DNA from: Sphingomonas sp. LT1P40
Lineage (GTDB): Bacteria; Pseudomonadota; Alphaproteobacteria; Sphingomonadales; Sphingomonadaceae
DNA length: 64,000 nucleotides
Direction of reading: 5' to 3'
Assembly: GCF_036663835.1 (NCBI RefSeq)
Contig: NZ_JAXOJT010000002.1
Span: forward strand, 186,001 to 250,000
A program made the position numbers and the translations under genes. The notes under the pieces were generated by a model, which did no database searches, was not told where the DNA came from, and worked only from the letters and a program-made list of their open reading frames with translations. This document shows positions 18,025 through 27,881 of this stretch, piece after piece. Position 1 is the first letter of the stretch. Every line of letters begins with the position of its first letter.

Positions 18025-18396
18025 TCAGGGTTTCCCCATGGGTGAGCCAACGATTGGGCGCGGCACCCAAATCGTGCACGACAACCCATCGGTTGCGGGT
18101 TCGCCACCAGGCAGCCGAACCCGCTTGAAACAGCCGCCAAGCGGAAACTCACGGCTGAGCCAGCGGCCCTCGGGTGTGTCCTGCTCGTAGGAACGAACCT
18201 CTGCGCGTTCCAGAAATGCCCAGAGCCGGGTGGCCGTGTCGCCAGCGCAAATATATTTGTGGCTGTCGTCCGTGTCAGTCACGTTTCCGGCCGCGACCGC
18301 AGCCTCCAAGCACGCTTCCGTCAAGCCGGGCACTTGCTCGGGGAAGGCCGTCGTATCGCGGTTGGCGAGTAGCAGGGCAACGGCAAGGATCAGCAT
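18025..18396 (-). CDS. Hypothetical small protein, possibly secreted
   Basis: 123 residues. The first ten (MLILAVALLL) are hydrophobic and could be a signal or anchor, although positive charges are lacking before them. Four cysteines are spread through the chain, compatible with disulfides outside the cytoplasm. Composition is less GC-rich than the surroundings. I recognise no family. It is convergent to the frameshifted reductase. No strong ribosome binding site is visible, so the start may lie elsewhere. Confidence 0.5.
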   Translation of the reverse strand: MLILAVALLLANRDTTAFPEQVPGLTEACLEAAVAAGNVTDTDDSHKYICAGDTATRLWAFLERAEVRSYEQDTPEGRWLSREFPLGGCFKRVRLPGGEPATDGLSCTIWVPRPIVGSPMGKP

Positions 18397-18627
18397 ATCT
18401 CGTCAATCTCATGCCGGGTCAGGCTCGCCCAGACAAGGGTCAACGTTCGAAATGGCGGTTAGCTGTTGTTCGACTACACTCGTCAACCGTCTCCTTAAGG
18501 GAGAAGGATACCGCTGCTTGGCAGCTTGCTGCCTTAGCGAAGGTTGGATGAGGGAGTCGCGCTATCGAGGGGCAGAGCTTGCTGCCACTCGACACCATGC
18601 TAAGCCTGCCTGATGATCGGCGGAACG

Positions 18628-19347
18628 ATGCGCTTTATTGCCGGAATGCTGGCTGTCGCGGTCCTCGCCTTGCCCGGCTGCGGGCGCGCCCAGGATGCAG
18701 ACTTTATACCTGCTCTCGAACGCCTGGCCGAAGCTGGAAACGCCGAGGCAATCTATCACTTGGGCATGGCATACCATACCGGTTCAGGCGTTCCGGAGGA
18801 TCACGCCAAGGCGCTTGATGCCTTCCGCAAGGCAACAGCGCTTGGTGATCCGTTGGGTGCCTACAAATTGGGCTGTTATTATGACGGACAAGGCGCCGGT
18901 CTGGTAGAACCCGACGCCAAGCTGGCGCTTCAATATAAGCTCGTGGCCGCGAAGGCCGGTTATGCGCTTGCACAACAGGATGTCGGCATCCTCTACGCGC
19001 GAAGCGGGGACGTGCCGACAGGACTAAGCTGGCTGGAACGATCAGCGGCTCAGGGGTGGTCCGGCGGACTGATGGCTCTTGCTTCAGTCTATAATGGTGC
19101 GACCGGCATCAAACCGGATGCGGTGAAAACGGCAGCTTACTTCCAGCTTTTTCTCATCCGGTCGGAACCCAGCGAAGCGCAGGCGGCGTGGTTGAAGGGT
19201 TTTGAAGCGCGGCTGTCACCTGATGAACGCAGACGGGTTGAAGAAATTGTTGGCGGCTACAGCCCTGCGCCCACGCAGCTCACGCTTAAGGCGCTCTCAG
19301 GGCAACGCGCTGCTCAAGCTCTTGTACAACGGGGCGGTGATAGGTGA
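18628..19347 (+). CDS. Sel1-like repeat protein, probable lipoprotein or secreted
   Basis: About 239 residues from ATG 18628. The N-terminal MRFIAGMLAVAVLALPGC is a signal peptide with a lipobox-like LPGC; the Pro makes lipidation uncertain. It is followed by about four Sel1-like repeats, for example GNAEAIYHLGMAYHTGSGVPEDHAKAL and GDPLGAYKLGCYYDGQG. Such alpha-solenoids mediate protein contacts in the envelope. A stretch of degenerate repeats and no gene follows before thiD. Lower GC than neighbouring housekeeping genes. Confidence 0.8.
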   Translation: MRFIAGMLAVAVLALPGCGRAQDADFIPALERLAEAGNAEAIYHLGMAYHTGSGVPEDHAKALDAFRKATALGDPLGAYKLGCYYDGQGAGLVEPDAKLALQYKLVAAKAGYALAQQDVGILYARSGDVPTGLSWLERSAAQGWSGGLMALASVYNGATGIKPDAVKTAAYFQLFLIRSEPSEAQAAWLKGFEARLSPDERRRVEEIVGGYSPAPTQLTLKALSGQRAAQALVQRGGDR

Positions 19348-19489
19348 CGGTCGTCCGGAAGCCGACTCGCTGTTAATGACATCCGTGATGGGGTCGAAAA
19401 CGACCATTCCGCTCACGCCATCGCAAAACTTTCCTACACACCCCCGCCTGTGCCATGGCATTCTCATGCTCATCGCCTCGGTTACTCCT

Positions 19490-19610
19490 GCGTCGCGCAC
19501 TCGCCGCGTCACTGTCGCGTCACCGCCACGTCACTGCCGCGCACGTGGCGGGTTACAGGCGCATACCCGCCGCGTACCCGCCGCGTCCGCCCCCAAACCC
19601 CTCCAAACCG
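19490..19610. repeat. Degenerate short direct repeats upstream of thiD
   Basis: Several near-copies of cgcgtcac/cgtcact and of acccgccgcgt occur in a row (for example cgcgtcactgtcgcgtcacc and tacccgccgcgtacccgccg). They lie in the 285-base interval between the Sel1 gene and thiD. No convincing gene or RNA structure was seen here. They look like slippage-derived repeats. Confidence 0.5.
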
Positions 19611-19632
19611 TCAAAACTGTCAACGCACTGTC

Positions 19633-20418
19633 ATGACCATCTCCCGCATCCTCATCATCGCAGGTTCCGATTCCGGCGGCGGCGCGGGCATTCAGGCGGA
19701 TATCAAGACCGTGACGATGCTGGGCGGCCACGCCATGACCGCGATTACCGCGATTACTTCGCAGAACACGCTGGGCGTCACCGCCGTCCACGCCATCCCC
19801 GCCGACATGGTGCTGGCGCAGATCGACGCCGTCCTCAGCGATATCGGCGTGGATGCGGTCAAGATCGGCATGATCGGATCGGCTGAAACCGCCAATGCCG
19901 TCGCCGACCGGCTGGAGGCGCTCGACGTGCCCATCGTCTTCGACCCCGTCATGGTCGCCACCAGCGGGTCGGTCCTTGCCGACGCCGCCACCATTGCAGC
20001 TTTCGAGCGGCTGATGGACCGCGCGTCGGTCGTCACCCCCAACGCCCCCGAACTCGCGGCGCTGGGCGGACGCGACGCGGTTCTCGCCCACGGCGCGCAT
20101 CTGGTCGAAAAGGGCGGGCATGTCGCGGGCGACGACGTCCATGACCGGCTGTTCTCGCCGCGGGGCGAATTGCTGGCCGAACTCATCGCGCGCCGCATCG
20201 ACACCACCAGCACGCACGGCACCGGCTGTACCTTCGCAAGCGCACTCGCCGCCGGGTTGGGCGAGGGGATGGCGATCGCCGACGCCTTTTACCGCGCGGT
20301 CCGCTTCGTTCGTATCGCCCTGCTCACCGCACCGGGGCTGGGCGCAGGACATGGGCCGATCGGTCACACGCTCGGCTATTCCCCGTTCGACGAGCTGGAG
20401 GGCGGCGACGATGCCTGA
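19633..20418 (+). CDS. thiD: Hydroxymethylpyrimidine/phosphomethylpyrimidine kinase
   Basis: 261 residues of the ribokinase-like family. The N-terminal AGSDSGGGAGIQADIKT is the substrate-binding signature. FDPVMVATSG, VTPNAPE and the catalytic GTGCTFASALAAGLGEG follow. It phosphorylates HMP and HMP-phosphate in thiamine synthesis. The start at 19633 is chosen because the family N-terminus begins there; the frame is open but repeat-like upstream. The last eight bases overlap the rnhB start. Confidence 0.95.
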   Translation: MTISRILIIAGSDSGGGAGIQADIKTVTMLGGHAMTAITAITSQNTLGVTAVHAIPADMVLAQIDAVLSDIGVDAVKIGMIGSAETANAVADRLEALDVPIVFDPVMVATSGSVLADAATIAAFERLMDRASVVTPNAPELAALGGRDAVLAHGAHLVEKGGHVAGDDVHDRLFSPRGELLAELIARRIDTTSTHGTGCTFASALAAGLGEGMAIADAFYRAVRFVRIALLTAPGLGAGHGPIGHTLGYSPFDELEGGDDA

Positions 20419-21130
20419 CTTCAGCTACGAGACCCGCCACGCCCCGCGCGGCCCGGTCGCCGGCGTGGACGAGGCCGGTCGCGGGCCGCTTGCCGGACCC
20501 GTCGTCGCCGCCGCCGTCATCCTCGATTTCGCCTGCATCCCCGACGGTATCGACGACTCCAAAGCGCTGACCCCCGCCAAACGCGCTGCGCTCTACGAGG
20601 CACTGCTGGCCTGCGCCCGTATCGGCATCGGCATCGCCAGCGTCGAAGAAATCGACCAACTCAACATATTGTGGGCGACGATGCTGGCAATGACCCGCGC
20701 CGTCGCCGCGCTCGACCTGCGCCCCGCCTATGTGCTGGTCGACGGCAATCGCTGTCCGAAATGGGAGCATCACAGCGAGCCCGTGATCGGCGGCGACGCG
20801 CTGTGCCTGTCGATCGCCGCCGCCTCGATTGTCGCCAAGCACCGCCGCGACTGCATGATGATCGAACTCGACGCCGCGTTCCCCGGCTATGGTTGGGCCA
20901 GCAACAAGGGTTATGGCGCAAAGCTGCACCAGAATGCCCTGCGCACTCTCGGCCCCACCCCTCACCACCGCCGCAGCTTCGCGCCGGTGGCACAGGCGGA
21001 ACTGGATTTCGGACCTGCGCTCACCGTCACCACGAAAATGACCGGCGGCGCGCCCGGTCCCTCCGGACGTGCCGCCGGCCTGACGATGCCGGTGACGGCC
21101 GGCATCGCCGATGGGTTCAGCGTGCGCTGA
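20411..21130 (+). CDS. rnhB: Ribonuclease HII
   Basis: 239 residues. Catalytic acidic motifs are GVDEAGRGPLAGPVVAAAV (D-E), DSKALTPAKR and VLVDGN, with the basic loop SIVAKHRRD. It removes RNA from RNA/DNA hybrids, including single ribonucleotides in DNA. A tail of about 35 residues beyond the usual end (after AELDFG) is low complexity. It overlaps thiD by eight bases. In many alphaproteobacteria rnhB lies next to ccrM; here about 4.4 kb with three genes separates them. Confidence 0.94.
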   Translation: MPDFSYETRHAPRGPVAGVDEAGRGPLAGPVVAAAVILDFACIPDGIDDSKALTPAKRAALYEALLACARIGIGIASVEEIDQLNILWATMLAMTRAVAALDLRPAYVLVDGNRCPKWEHHSEPVIGGDALCLSIAAASIVAKHRRDCMMIELDAAFPGYGWASNKGYGAKLHQNALRTLGPTPHHRRSFAPVAQAELDFGPALTVTTKMTGGAPGPSGRAAGLTMPVTAGIADGFSVR

Positions 21131-21437
21131 GCTGGGACGCACCGTTACCGCTGGCGCTCGCGACCAGTTCGGCGCGGCGCCGTGCGACACCGGCCCGGGC
21201 GGCTATGCGACAGTTGCGAACGTCGGCGCGGGTCGCCAGATCCGCAGCGCTGGCTCCGCAGACGCTGCTGACGGCGGCCACGACCCGGCGGTCGAAGGCG
21301 CGCTGGCCTGCGTCGGTAGACAGATCAAGGTCACGCACGCTGACCGCAACGCGGGTTTCAATTCGATCGCTCGGTGCCGCCAATGCGGGACTACCGACTG
21401 CACCGATCAGCAGGATGAGGGGGAGTATGTGGTTCAT
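21117..21437 (-). CDS. UrcA family protein
   Basis: 106 residues from ATG 21437 with a signal peptide (HILPLILLIGAVGSPALA). The mature part VAVSVRDLDLSTDAGQRAFDRRV and the two cysteines (SSVCG and RNCRIAA) match the UrcA family common in sphingomonads and Caulobacterales. Function is unknown; it is likely periplasmic with one disulfide. The 3' end overlaps the end of rnhB by 14 bases on the other strand. It is divergent from the membrane-bound winged-helix regulator with about 185 bases between, suggesting control by it. Confidence 0.85.
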   Translation of the reverse strand: MNHILPLILLIGAVGSPALAAPSDRIETRVAVSVRDLDLSTDAGQRAFDRRVVAAVSSVCGASAADLATRADVRNCRIAARAGVARRRAELVASASGNGASQLSAR

Positions 21438-21622
21438 AACTGGTTCCCGTAAGAAGGCGGGGCGATACCGCGCCGGTTGCCCTTGTCTGGCACCGACGCC
21501 GGTGTCGCGCTTGACGGCGACGTCGCGCGGGCATGACGAACGCTTGATGAATTCATGACGGAGCCACGCTGGCTCTTTGCCCGCCATGTTCGCTCGCCTA
21601 TCCGGTTGGCGAGGATGGCTGG

Positions 21623-23515
21623 ATGACGGACCCCGGAAATAACGACGGAAACGGCGCGTCGACGTCGCGGATCGAGCTTGCCCGCGCGTCTGCGTTCGCA
21701 ATCGGCCCGCTGCGCATCGATCCGCCGACCCGCACCGTGACGCATGAACGCGGGCGGCGCATCACGCTGGAGCCGCGGATGATGCAATTGTTCGTCGCGC
21801 TTGCCCGCGCCGATGGCCATATCCTTACCCGCGACGACCTCATCCTGTCGTGCTGGGACGGCCGTATTGTGGGCGACGAGGCGATCAGCAGCGTCGTCTA
21901 TCGCCTGCGCCGCGCCATCGGCGAGGTGGCGGGCGACGCGGTGCGGATCGAGACAATCACCAAGGTCGGTTTTCGTCTGGTCGAGTGCGACGGCGCGGAT
22001 GAACCAGGCGATATCGCGCTCACCACGCCGGTGATCGAACTGGTCACGCGAAAGCGCCGTCGCTGGCTCGTTCCGGTCATTGCCATGCTCGCCCTGCTCA
22101 TAGCCGCGCTGGGTATTTGGGGCTGGCGGGCCACGCGCACGCCCGCCACCGCAACCGTCAGCATCGTCGCGATTGAGGCGGTCGGCGACGGTGCCCCTGC
22201 GGGGATCGCCAGCCATACCCGCGCCGAGATCGCGACCCGGCTCGGGCGTAATCCCTATCTCGTCCTGCGGGAAACGGGCGGCGACTATCAGCTGCGCGGC
22301 GCGGTCAAGCGGCTGGACGACATATTGCGCTATTCGGTGCAGGTGCAGGAGGCGGCGACAGGCGAGACCCTGTGGTCCGCCGCCCGCGACCGGGCGGTGA
22401 CCGAGCGAGCCGGACCAATCCAGTTCGCCTTCCTGATCGACGCTACGCTCAAATGCGGCCTGGCGGGTCGCGCCGACTATCCCGGCACGCTGCCGTCGCG
22501 CGCGCTCGCCGCTCATCTGCAAGCCTGTTACGAGGGAATGGCGTTCGAGGGGTCACCGACACGTATGGTCGCCGCCGCGCGTCAGGCCGTCGCCGCAGCC
22601 CCCGATTTTGCGCGCGGCTGGGCCAGCCTGTCATCGGCCCTGACTCGGCTGTCAATGTTCAGCCCCGCCGAACAGGCAAAGGCGCTGGACAAGGAGGCCG
22701 AAGCCTCAGCCCGGCGCGGCATCGCCAGCGATCCGGATATCGGTCGCAACTATGCGCTGCTCGCGCGCTTCGTCCCCGCCGGACGCTATGCAGACCAGGA
22801 AAAGCTGTTTCAGAAGGCGATCTCGAAACGGCTCAGTGAATGTGTGTGCGAGTTCAACGATTATGGCGGATTCCTGCTCGAAGTCGGTCGCGCACGGGAA
22901 GCTGGTGAATATCTGGGCCGCGTGCTGGACGAGAATGCCGACGGTGCAGGCGCGTTGTGGAACGTCGCAGCCGCGCTTTATTTCGCGGATCAGCCGGTCG
23001 CCGCAGGTCAGGCGATACGGCGGCTGACACAGGTGCATGGCAAGGTCGCAATTGGCTTTCAGTGGCGCGGTGCGGCACTGGCGAAAGACTGGTACGCGGC
23101 GGCGCGCGCGTTGGCATCGGAACGCTCCGAACTCGCCGAACGGTTATTGCCCGCCTATCGCGCGCTGGCATCGGGGGATCGCGTCGCAATCGACGCCGCC
23201 GGTACCGCGCTTGCCCGCGGCCCGTTTCCCGACCGTGCGTCCGAAATCGCCGAAACGCTGGCAGCGCTTGGGCGCAGCGATGCGACTTTCGCTGCGCTCG
23301 ACACCTTGCTCGCCGCCAACCCCCGCGCAACCGGCGCACTGTTCAGTCCACTGCTCAAGCCGCTGCGCGGCGATCCACGCTATCGGGCGCTACTCGAACG
23401 CGCCGGACTCATCGCTTATTGGCGACAAAGCGACACCCGCCCGCATCTGTGCGCGGCCGAAGGCGCCCCACCCTTTTGCGCCACGCTCAACGGAAAAGGC
23501 CCGCCGCCGCGCTGA
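21623..23515 (+). CDS. Membrane-anchored winged-helix regulator with periplasmic repeats (CadC-like)
   Basis: 630 residues. An OmpR/PhoB-type winged helix spans about 28-120 (PPTRTVTHERGRRITLEPRMM, SSVVYRLRRAIG, IETITKVGFRLV). One membrane segment follows at about 149-168, after the basic RKRRR. The remaining 460 residues are periplasmic, with a beta-rich part like the TolB/FlgO-type domain of such regulators and then helical TPR-like repeats. The architecture is that of CadC/ToxR-like one-component sensors. The ligand is unknown. No receiver domain is present. The divergent UrcA gene is the likely target. Confidence 0.85.
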   Translation: MTDPGNNDGNGASTSRIELARASAFAIGPLRIDPPTRTVTHERGRRITLEPRMMQLFVALARADGHILTRDDLILSCWDGRIVGDEAISSVVYRLRRAIGEVAGDAVRIETITKVGFRLVECDGADEPGDIALTTPVIELVTRKRRRWLVPVIAMLALLIAALGIWGWRATRTPATATVSIVAIEAVGDGAPAGIASHTRAEIATRLGRNPYLVLRETGGDYQLRGAVKRLDDILRYSVQVQEAATGETLWSAARDRAVTERAGPIQFAFLIDATLKCGLAGRADYPGTLPSRALAAHLQACYEGMAFEGSPTRMVAAARQAVAAAPDFARGWASLSSALTRLSMFSPAEQAKALDKEAEASARRGIASDPDIGRNYALLARFVPAGRYADQEKLFQKAISKRLSECVCEFNDYGGFLLEVGRAREAGEYLGRVLDENADGAGALWNVAAALYFADQPVAAGQAIRRLTQVHGKVAIGFQWRGAALAKDWYAAARALASERSELAERLLPAYRALASGDRVAIDAAGTALARGPFPDRASEIAETLAALGRSDATFAALDTLLAANPRATGALFSPLLKPLRGDPRYRALLERAGLIAYWRQSDTRPHLCAAEGAPPFCATLNGKGPPPR

Positions 23516-23578
23516 AGCGTGACGACGGGCCCCCTTTCCTCCCCAGGAAACCTTTCTCGGGCCGTCAGCTCCGGCGTT

Positions 23579-25174
23579 TTACGCCGCGAACTGATTCATC
23601 GTATTGTGCGCCCCGCCCGCCTTCAGCGCTGCCTCACCGGCGAAATACTCCTTGTGATCGTCGCCAATATCGCTGCCCGACATATTCTGATGCTTCACAC
23701 AGGCAATCCCCTGACGGATTTCCTGCCGCTGCACGCCCTTGACGTAGCCCAGCATGCCCGCGTCGCCGAAATACTCCCGCGCCAGATTGTCGGTCGACAG
23801 CGCGGCGGTGTGATAAGTCGGCAGCGTGATGAGGTGGTGGAAAATCCCCGCCCGCGCCGCCGCATCTTTCTGGAACGTGCGGATTTTCTCGTCCGCCTCG
23901 ATCGCCAGCTCGGTCGCATCGTAATCGACACTCATCAGACGGGCGCGGTCGAACGCCGACACGTCCCTGCCCGCCTCGGCCCAGGCGTCGAACACCTGCT
24001 GGCGGAAGTTCAGCGTCCAGTTGAAGCTTGGCGAATTGTTGTAAACCAGCTTGGCGTTCGGGATGACCTCGCGGATGCGGTCCACCATCGATGCGATCTG
24101 CTCGATATGCGGCTTCTCGGTCTCGATCCACAATAGGTCGGCGCCGTTCTGCAGGCTGTTGATGCAGTCGAGGACGCAACGATCCGCCCCGGTGCCTTCG
24201 CGGAACTGGAACAGGTTGGATGGCAGCCGCTTCGGCCGCATCAACTTGCCGTCGCGGTTGATGATGACGTCGCCGTTGCGCGCCGTGGCGGGGTCGATCT
24301 CCTCACAGTCGAGGTAGCTATTATACTGGTCGCCGATGTCGCCCGGTTCCTTGCTGACCGCGATTTGCTTGGTCAGGCCCGCACCCAGCGAGTCGGTGCG
24401 CGTGACGATGATGCCGTCATCGACGCCCATCTCCAGGAATGCGTAGCGGCACGCCCGGACCTTCGCGAGGAAGTCCTCATGCGGCACGGTGACCTTGCCG
24501 TCCTGATGGCCACACTGCTTCTCGTCGCTGACCTGATTTTCGATCTGCAGCGCGCACGCCCCTGCCTCGATCATCTTCTTCGCCAGCAGGTACGTCGCCT
24601 CGGCATTGCCGAAGCCCGCGTCGATATCGGCGATGATCGGCACGACATGCGTTTCGTAATTGTCGATCGCATGCTGGATGCGCGCCGCCTCGACCGCGTT
24701 GCCGCTGTCGCGCGCGGCGTCCAGATCGCGGAACATCATGCCCAGTTCACGCGCATCGGCCTGCTTCAGAAAGGTGTAAAGCTCCTCGATCAGCGCCGGA
24801 ACGCTGGTTTTCTCGTGCATCGACTGGTCGGGCAGCGGCCCGAAATCGCTGCGCAGCGCCGCGACCATCCAGCCCGACAGATAGAGGTATTTGCCCTTGG
24901 TTGTGCCGAAATGCTTCTTGATCGAGATGAGCTTCTGCTGCCCGATAAACCCGTGCCAGCAGCCCAGCGACTGGGTGTAGGCCGCCGGATCGGCGTCATA
25001 GGCCGCCATGTCTCGGCGCATGATCCCGGCCGTGTATTTGGCGATGTCGAGACCCGTGCGGAACCGATTTTGCAACCGCATCCGCGCCACCGATTCAGCG
25101 TCGATGCCGTCCCAGCGACCGTTCTCGGCAGTGATGGGCGCTTGAGCGCGGGCGATTTCGTCTTGATAGGTCAT
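23579..25174 (-). CDS. aceA: Isocitrate lyase
   Basis: 531 residues, the longer bacterial form of isocitrate lyase. The catalytic loop is QVSDEKQCGHQDGK with the reactive Cys, plus the family region WIETEKPHIEQIASMVD. It cleaves isocitrate into glyoxylate and succinate in the glyoxylate shunt, allowing growth on acetate or fatty acids. Malate synthase and the usual short-chain acyl regulator gene are not adjacent. ATG 25174 follows a GAGG ribosome binding site; an upstream extension to 25249 lacks family similarity. It is divergent from ccrM. Confidence 0.96.
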   Translation of the reverse strand: MTYQDEIARAQAPITAENGRWDGIDAESVARMRLQNRFRTGLDIAKYTAGIMRRDMAAYDADPAAYTQSLGCWHGFIGQQKLISIKKHFGTTKGKYLYLSGWMVAALRSDFGPLPDQSMHEKTSVPALIEELYTFLKQADARELGMMFRDLDAARDSGNAVEAARIQHAIDNYETHVVPIIADIDAGFGNAEATYLLAKKMIEAGACALQIENQVSDEKQCGHQDGKVTVPHEDFLAKVRACRYAFLEMGVDDGIIVTRTDSLGAGLTKQIAVSKEPGDIGDQYNSYLDCEEIDPATARNGDVIINRDGKLMRPKRLPSNLFQFREGTGADRCVLDCINSLQNGADLLWIETEKPHIEQIASMVDRIREVIPNAKLVYNNSPSFNWTLNFRQQVFDAWAEAGRDVSAFDRARLMSVDYDATELAIEADEKIRTFQKDAAARAGIFHHLITLPTYHTAALSTDNLAREYFGDAGMLGYVKGVQRQEIRQGIACVKHQNMSGSDIGDDHKEYFAGEAALKAGGAHNTMNQFAA

Positions 25175-25289
25175 GGCAGTCCTCGCTTCGGAATTGCGAG
25201 CATATCTATTCAGATTGACACGCTTTGCTGCCCTAAATCCAAGCCACACGGCGTGAACCGGTGCGGCATACAGGTTTTCTATCGGTAAT

Positions 25290-25316
25290 CTTGTAAATAA
25301 ACGACAAACTTCACCG
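25290..25316. promoter_or_regulatory. AT-rich inverted motif in the aceA-ccrM divergent region
   Basis: The sequence cttgtaaataaacgacaaac is AT-rich in a GC-rich background and has TTGT/ACAA arms nine bases apart. It lies 115-140 bases before aceA. It could be an operator or promoter for aceA. This is an inference only from position and symmetry. Confidence 0.3.
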
Positions 25317-25335
25317 GATCAGCCGCTTCCGAAAC

Positions 25336-25472
25336 GAGTCTTTTACACCGCACCCCACCCCTTGGGCCTGTGGATAAGTCCGGGACTCAATATGTGGACA
25401 AGTCCGCAAATGTTCCGCCAAGTTAACGGAATCCCAACGCTTTTCGTTAACCATTGTTTGCTTGACGGACTC
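25336..25472. promoter_or_regulatory. Cluster of four GANTC sites and a CtrA-like half-site upstream of ccrM
   Basis: GANTC methylation sites occur at 25336 (GAGTC), 25384 (GACTC), 25429 (GAATC) and 25468 (GACTC), four in 137 bases. TTAACCAT begins at 25447, matching half of the CtrA consensus TTAA-N7-TTAA (here TTAA-N7-TTGC). Another TTAA is at 25423. In Caulobacter the ccrM promoter is activated by CtrA and its own sites affect shut-off, so this is a plausible cell cycle control region. Binding itself is inferred. Confidence 0.55.
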
Positions 25473-25520
25473 CACGCTTTCGTGGCGTTTCGCTCGCTCA
25501 ACGGGGCTGGGAGTAGTTAA

Positions 25521-26672
<1,152 letters not shown>

Positions 26673-26792
26673 GACGCAACGATCATTTTCCTACATCGCG
26701 GGTTTCTGCGATGATCGTCCCGCTCGCCATTTTCGCGATCAAAACCCTGCGCGTCTCACGTGTAGGGGTGATGTGACTTTTGGGACTTTTGA

Positions 26793-27881
26793 ATGACGTT
26801 CACGCTGCCCGCACAGGCGCAACTCTACCTGCGCCCTGTACAATTCGCGGATTCCCCGATCGACCGCGACGGCGAACTGGTGCGGCTGGCGGGCGGGCTT
26901 CTGTGGTTCTCCGCCTATGAACTGATCGCGGTCGCAGACGGCAAGCGCGTCGCCCAACGCACGATCTCCGTCGCCGACCTCCCTCCCGACGAACGCATTC
27001 AGGCGATCCACGTCCGCATCACCGCTCCCCGTCCCGCGCTCCAGCTGGGCGAGCGCACGCTGCGCTTCGACCAGCCGCAGGTGATGGGCATCCTCAACCT
27101 GACGCCAGACAGCTTCTCCGACGGCGGCAAGCATGTTGGCGATCCCGAAGCCGCCGCATCGGCGGGCGTCGGCATGGCGGCACAGGGCGCGGCGCTGATC
27201 GATGTCGGCGGCGAATCGACTCGCCCCGGCGCGGCGGAAGTATGGGAAGGCGACGAGATCGCCCGCGTGGTGCCCGTCATCGAACGCCTCGCGCGCGGCG
27301 GTACGCTCGTCTCCGCCGATACGCGCAAGGCCGGGGTGATGGAGGCGGCGCTGGCGGCAGGCGCACATATCGTCAACGACGTCGCGGCATTGCTGTGGGA
27401 CGACCGCGCGCTCGATGTCGTGGTGCGCGCGGGCTGCCCGGTGGTGCTGATGCACGCCGGCGACCCGAAGCACGGCGCGGATGGCGGGCGCGGCTATGGC
27501 GACCCGCTGATCGAAGTCTATGACTGGCTGGAAGCGCGTATCGCCGCCGTCGTCGCGGCGGGCGTCGACCGCAGCCGCATCATCGCCGACCCCGGCATCG
27601 GGTTCGGCAAGGCATTGTCGGACAATCTGGCGTTACTGAACGGGCTGGCGCTGTTCCACGGGCTTGGCGTGCCGCTGCTGCTCGGGGCCAGTCGCAAGCG
27701 CATCATCGGCGCGCTGTCGAACGAAGCCCCCGCCGACCAGCGGCTGGGCGGCTCGCTGGCGCTGGCGCTCAAAGGGGCTGAACTCGGCGCGCAATTGCTG
27801 CGCGTCCATGACGTGCCGGAAACGGTGCAGGCCCTTCGCGTCTGGCGCGGCCTGCGCGACGCAGCGCTGGTCGGGCGTTAG
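26793..27881 (+). CDS. folP: Dihydropteroate synthase
   Basis: 362 residues. Family motifs begin near residue 95: MGILNLTPDSFSDGG, then IDVGGESTRPGA, VSADTRKAGV, ADPGIGFGK and LGASRKRIIG. It joins p-aminobenzoate to the pterin diphosphate in folate synthesis and is the sulfonamide target. The first 90 residues precede the barrel and are not part of the minimal enzyme, though similar extensions are found in related genera. The other folate gene here, folK, lies 7.4 kb away. The stop overlaps the convergent next gene by four bases. Confidence 0.95.
   Translation: MTFTLPAQAQLYLRPVQFADSPIDRDGELVRLAGGLLWFSAYELIAVADGKRVAQRTISVADLPPDERIQAIHVRITAPRPALQLGERTLRFDQPQVMGILNLTPDSFSDGGKHVGDPEAAASAGVGMAAQGAALIDVGGESTRPGAAEVWEGDEIARVVPVIERLARGGTLVSADTRKAGVMEAALAAGAHIVNDVAALLWDDRALDVVVRAGCPVVLMHAGDPKHGADGGRGYGDPLIEVYDWLEARIAAVVAAGVDRSRIIADPGIGFGKALSDNLALLNGLALFHGLGVPLLLGASRKRIIGALSNEAPADQRLGGSLALALKGAELGAQLLRVHDVPETVQALRVWRGLRDAALVGR

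Noticed and set aside
19490..19610. Possible CRISPR-like array from repeated short motifs upstream of thiD
   Set aside because: Repeat units are too short and irregular, without uniform spacers or cas genes.
19202..19636. A 144-residue open frame between the Sel1 gene and thiD
   Set aside because: It overlaps the Sel1 gene and reads through degenerate repeats with biased composition; no ribosome binding site.
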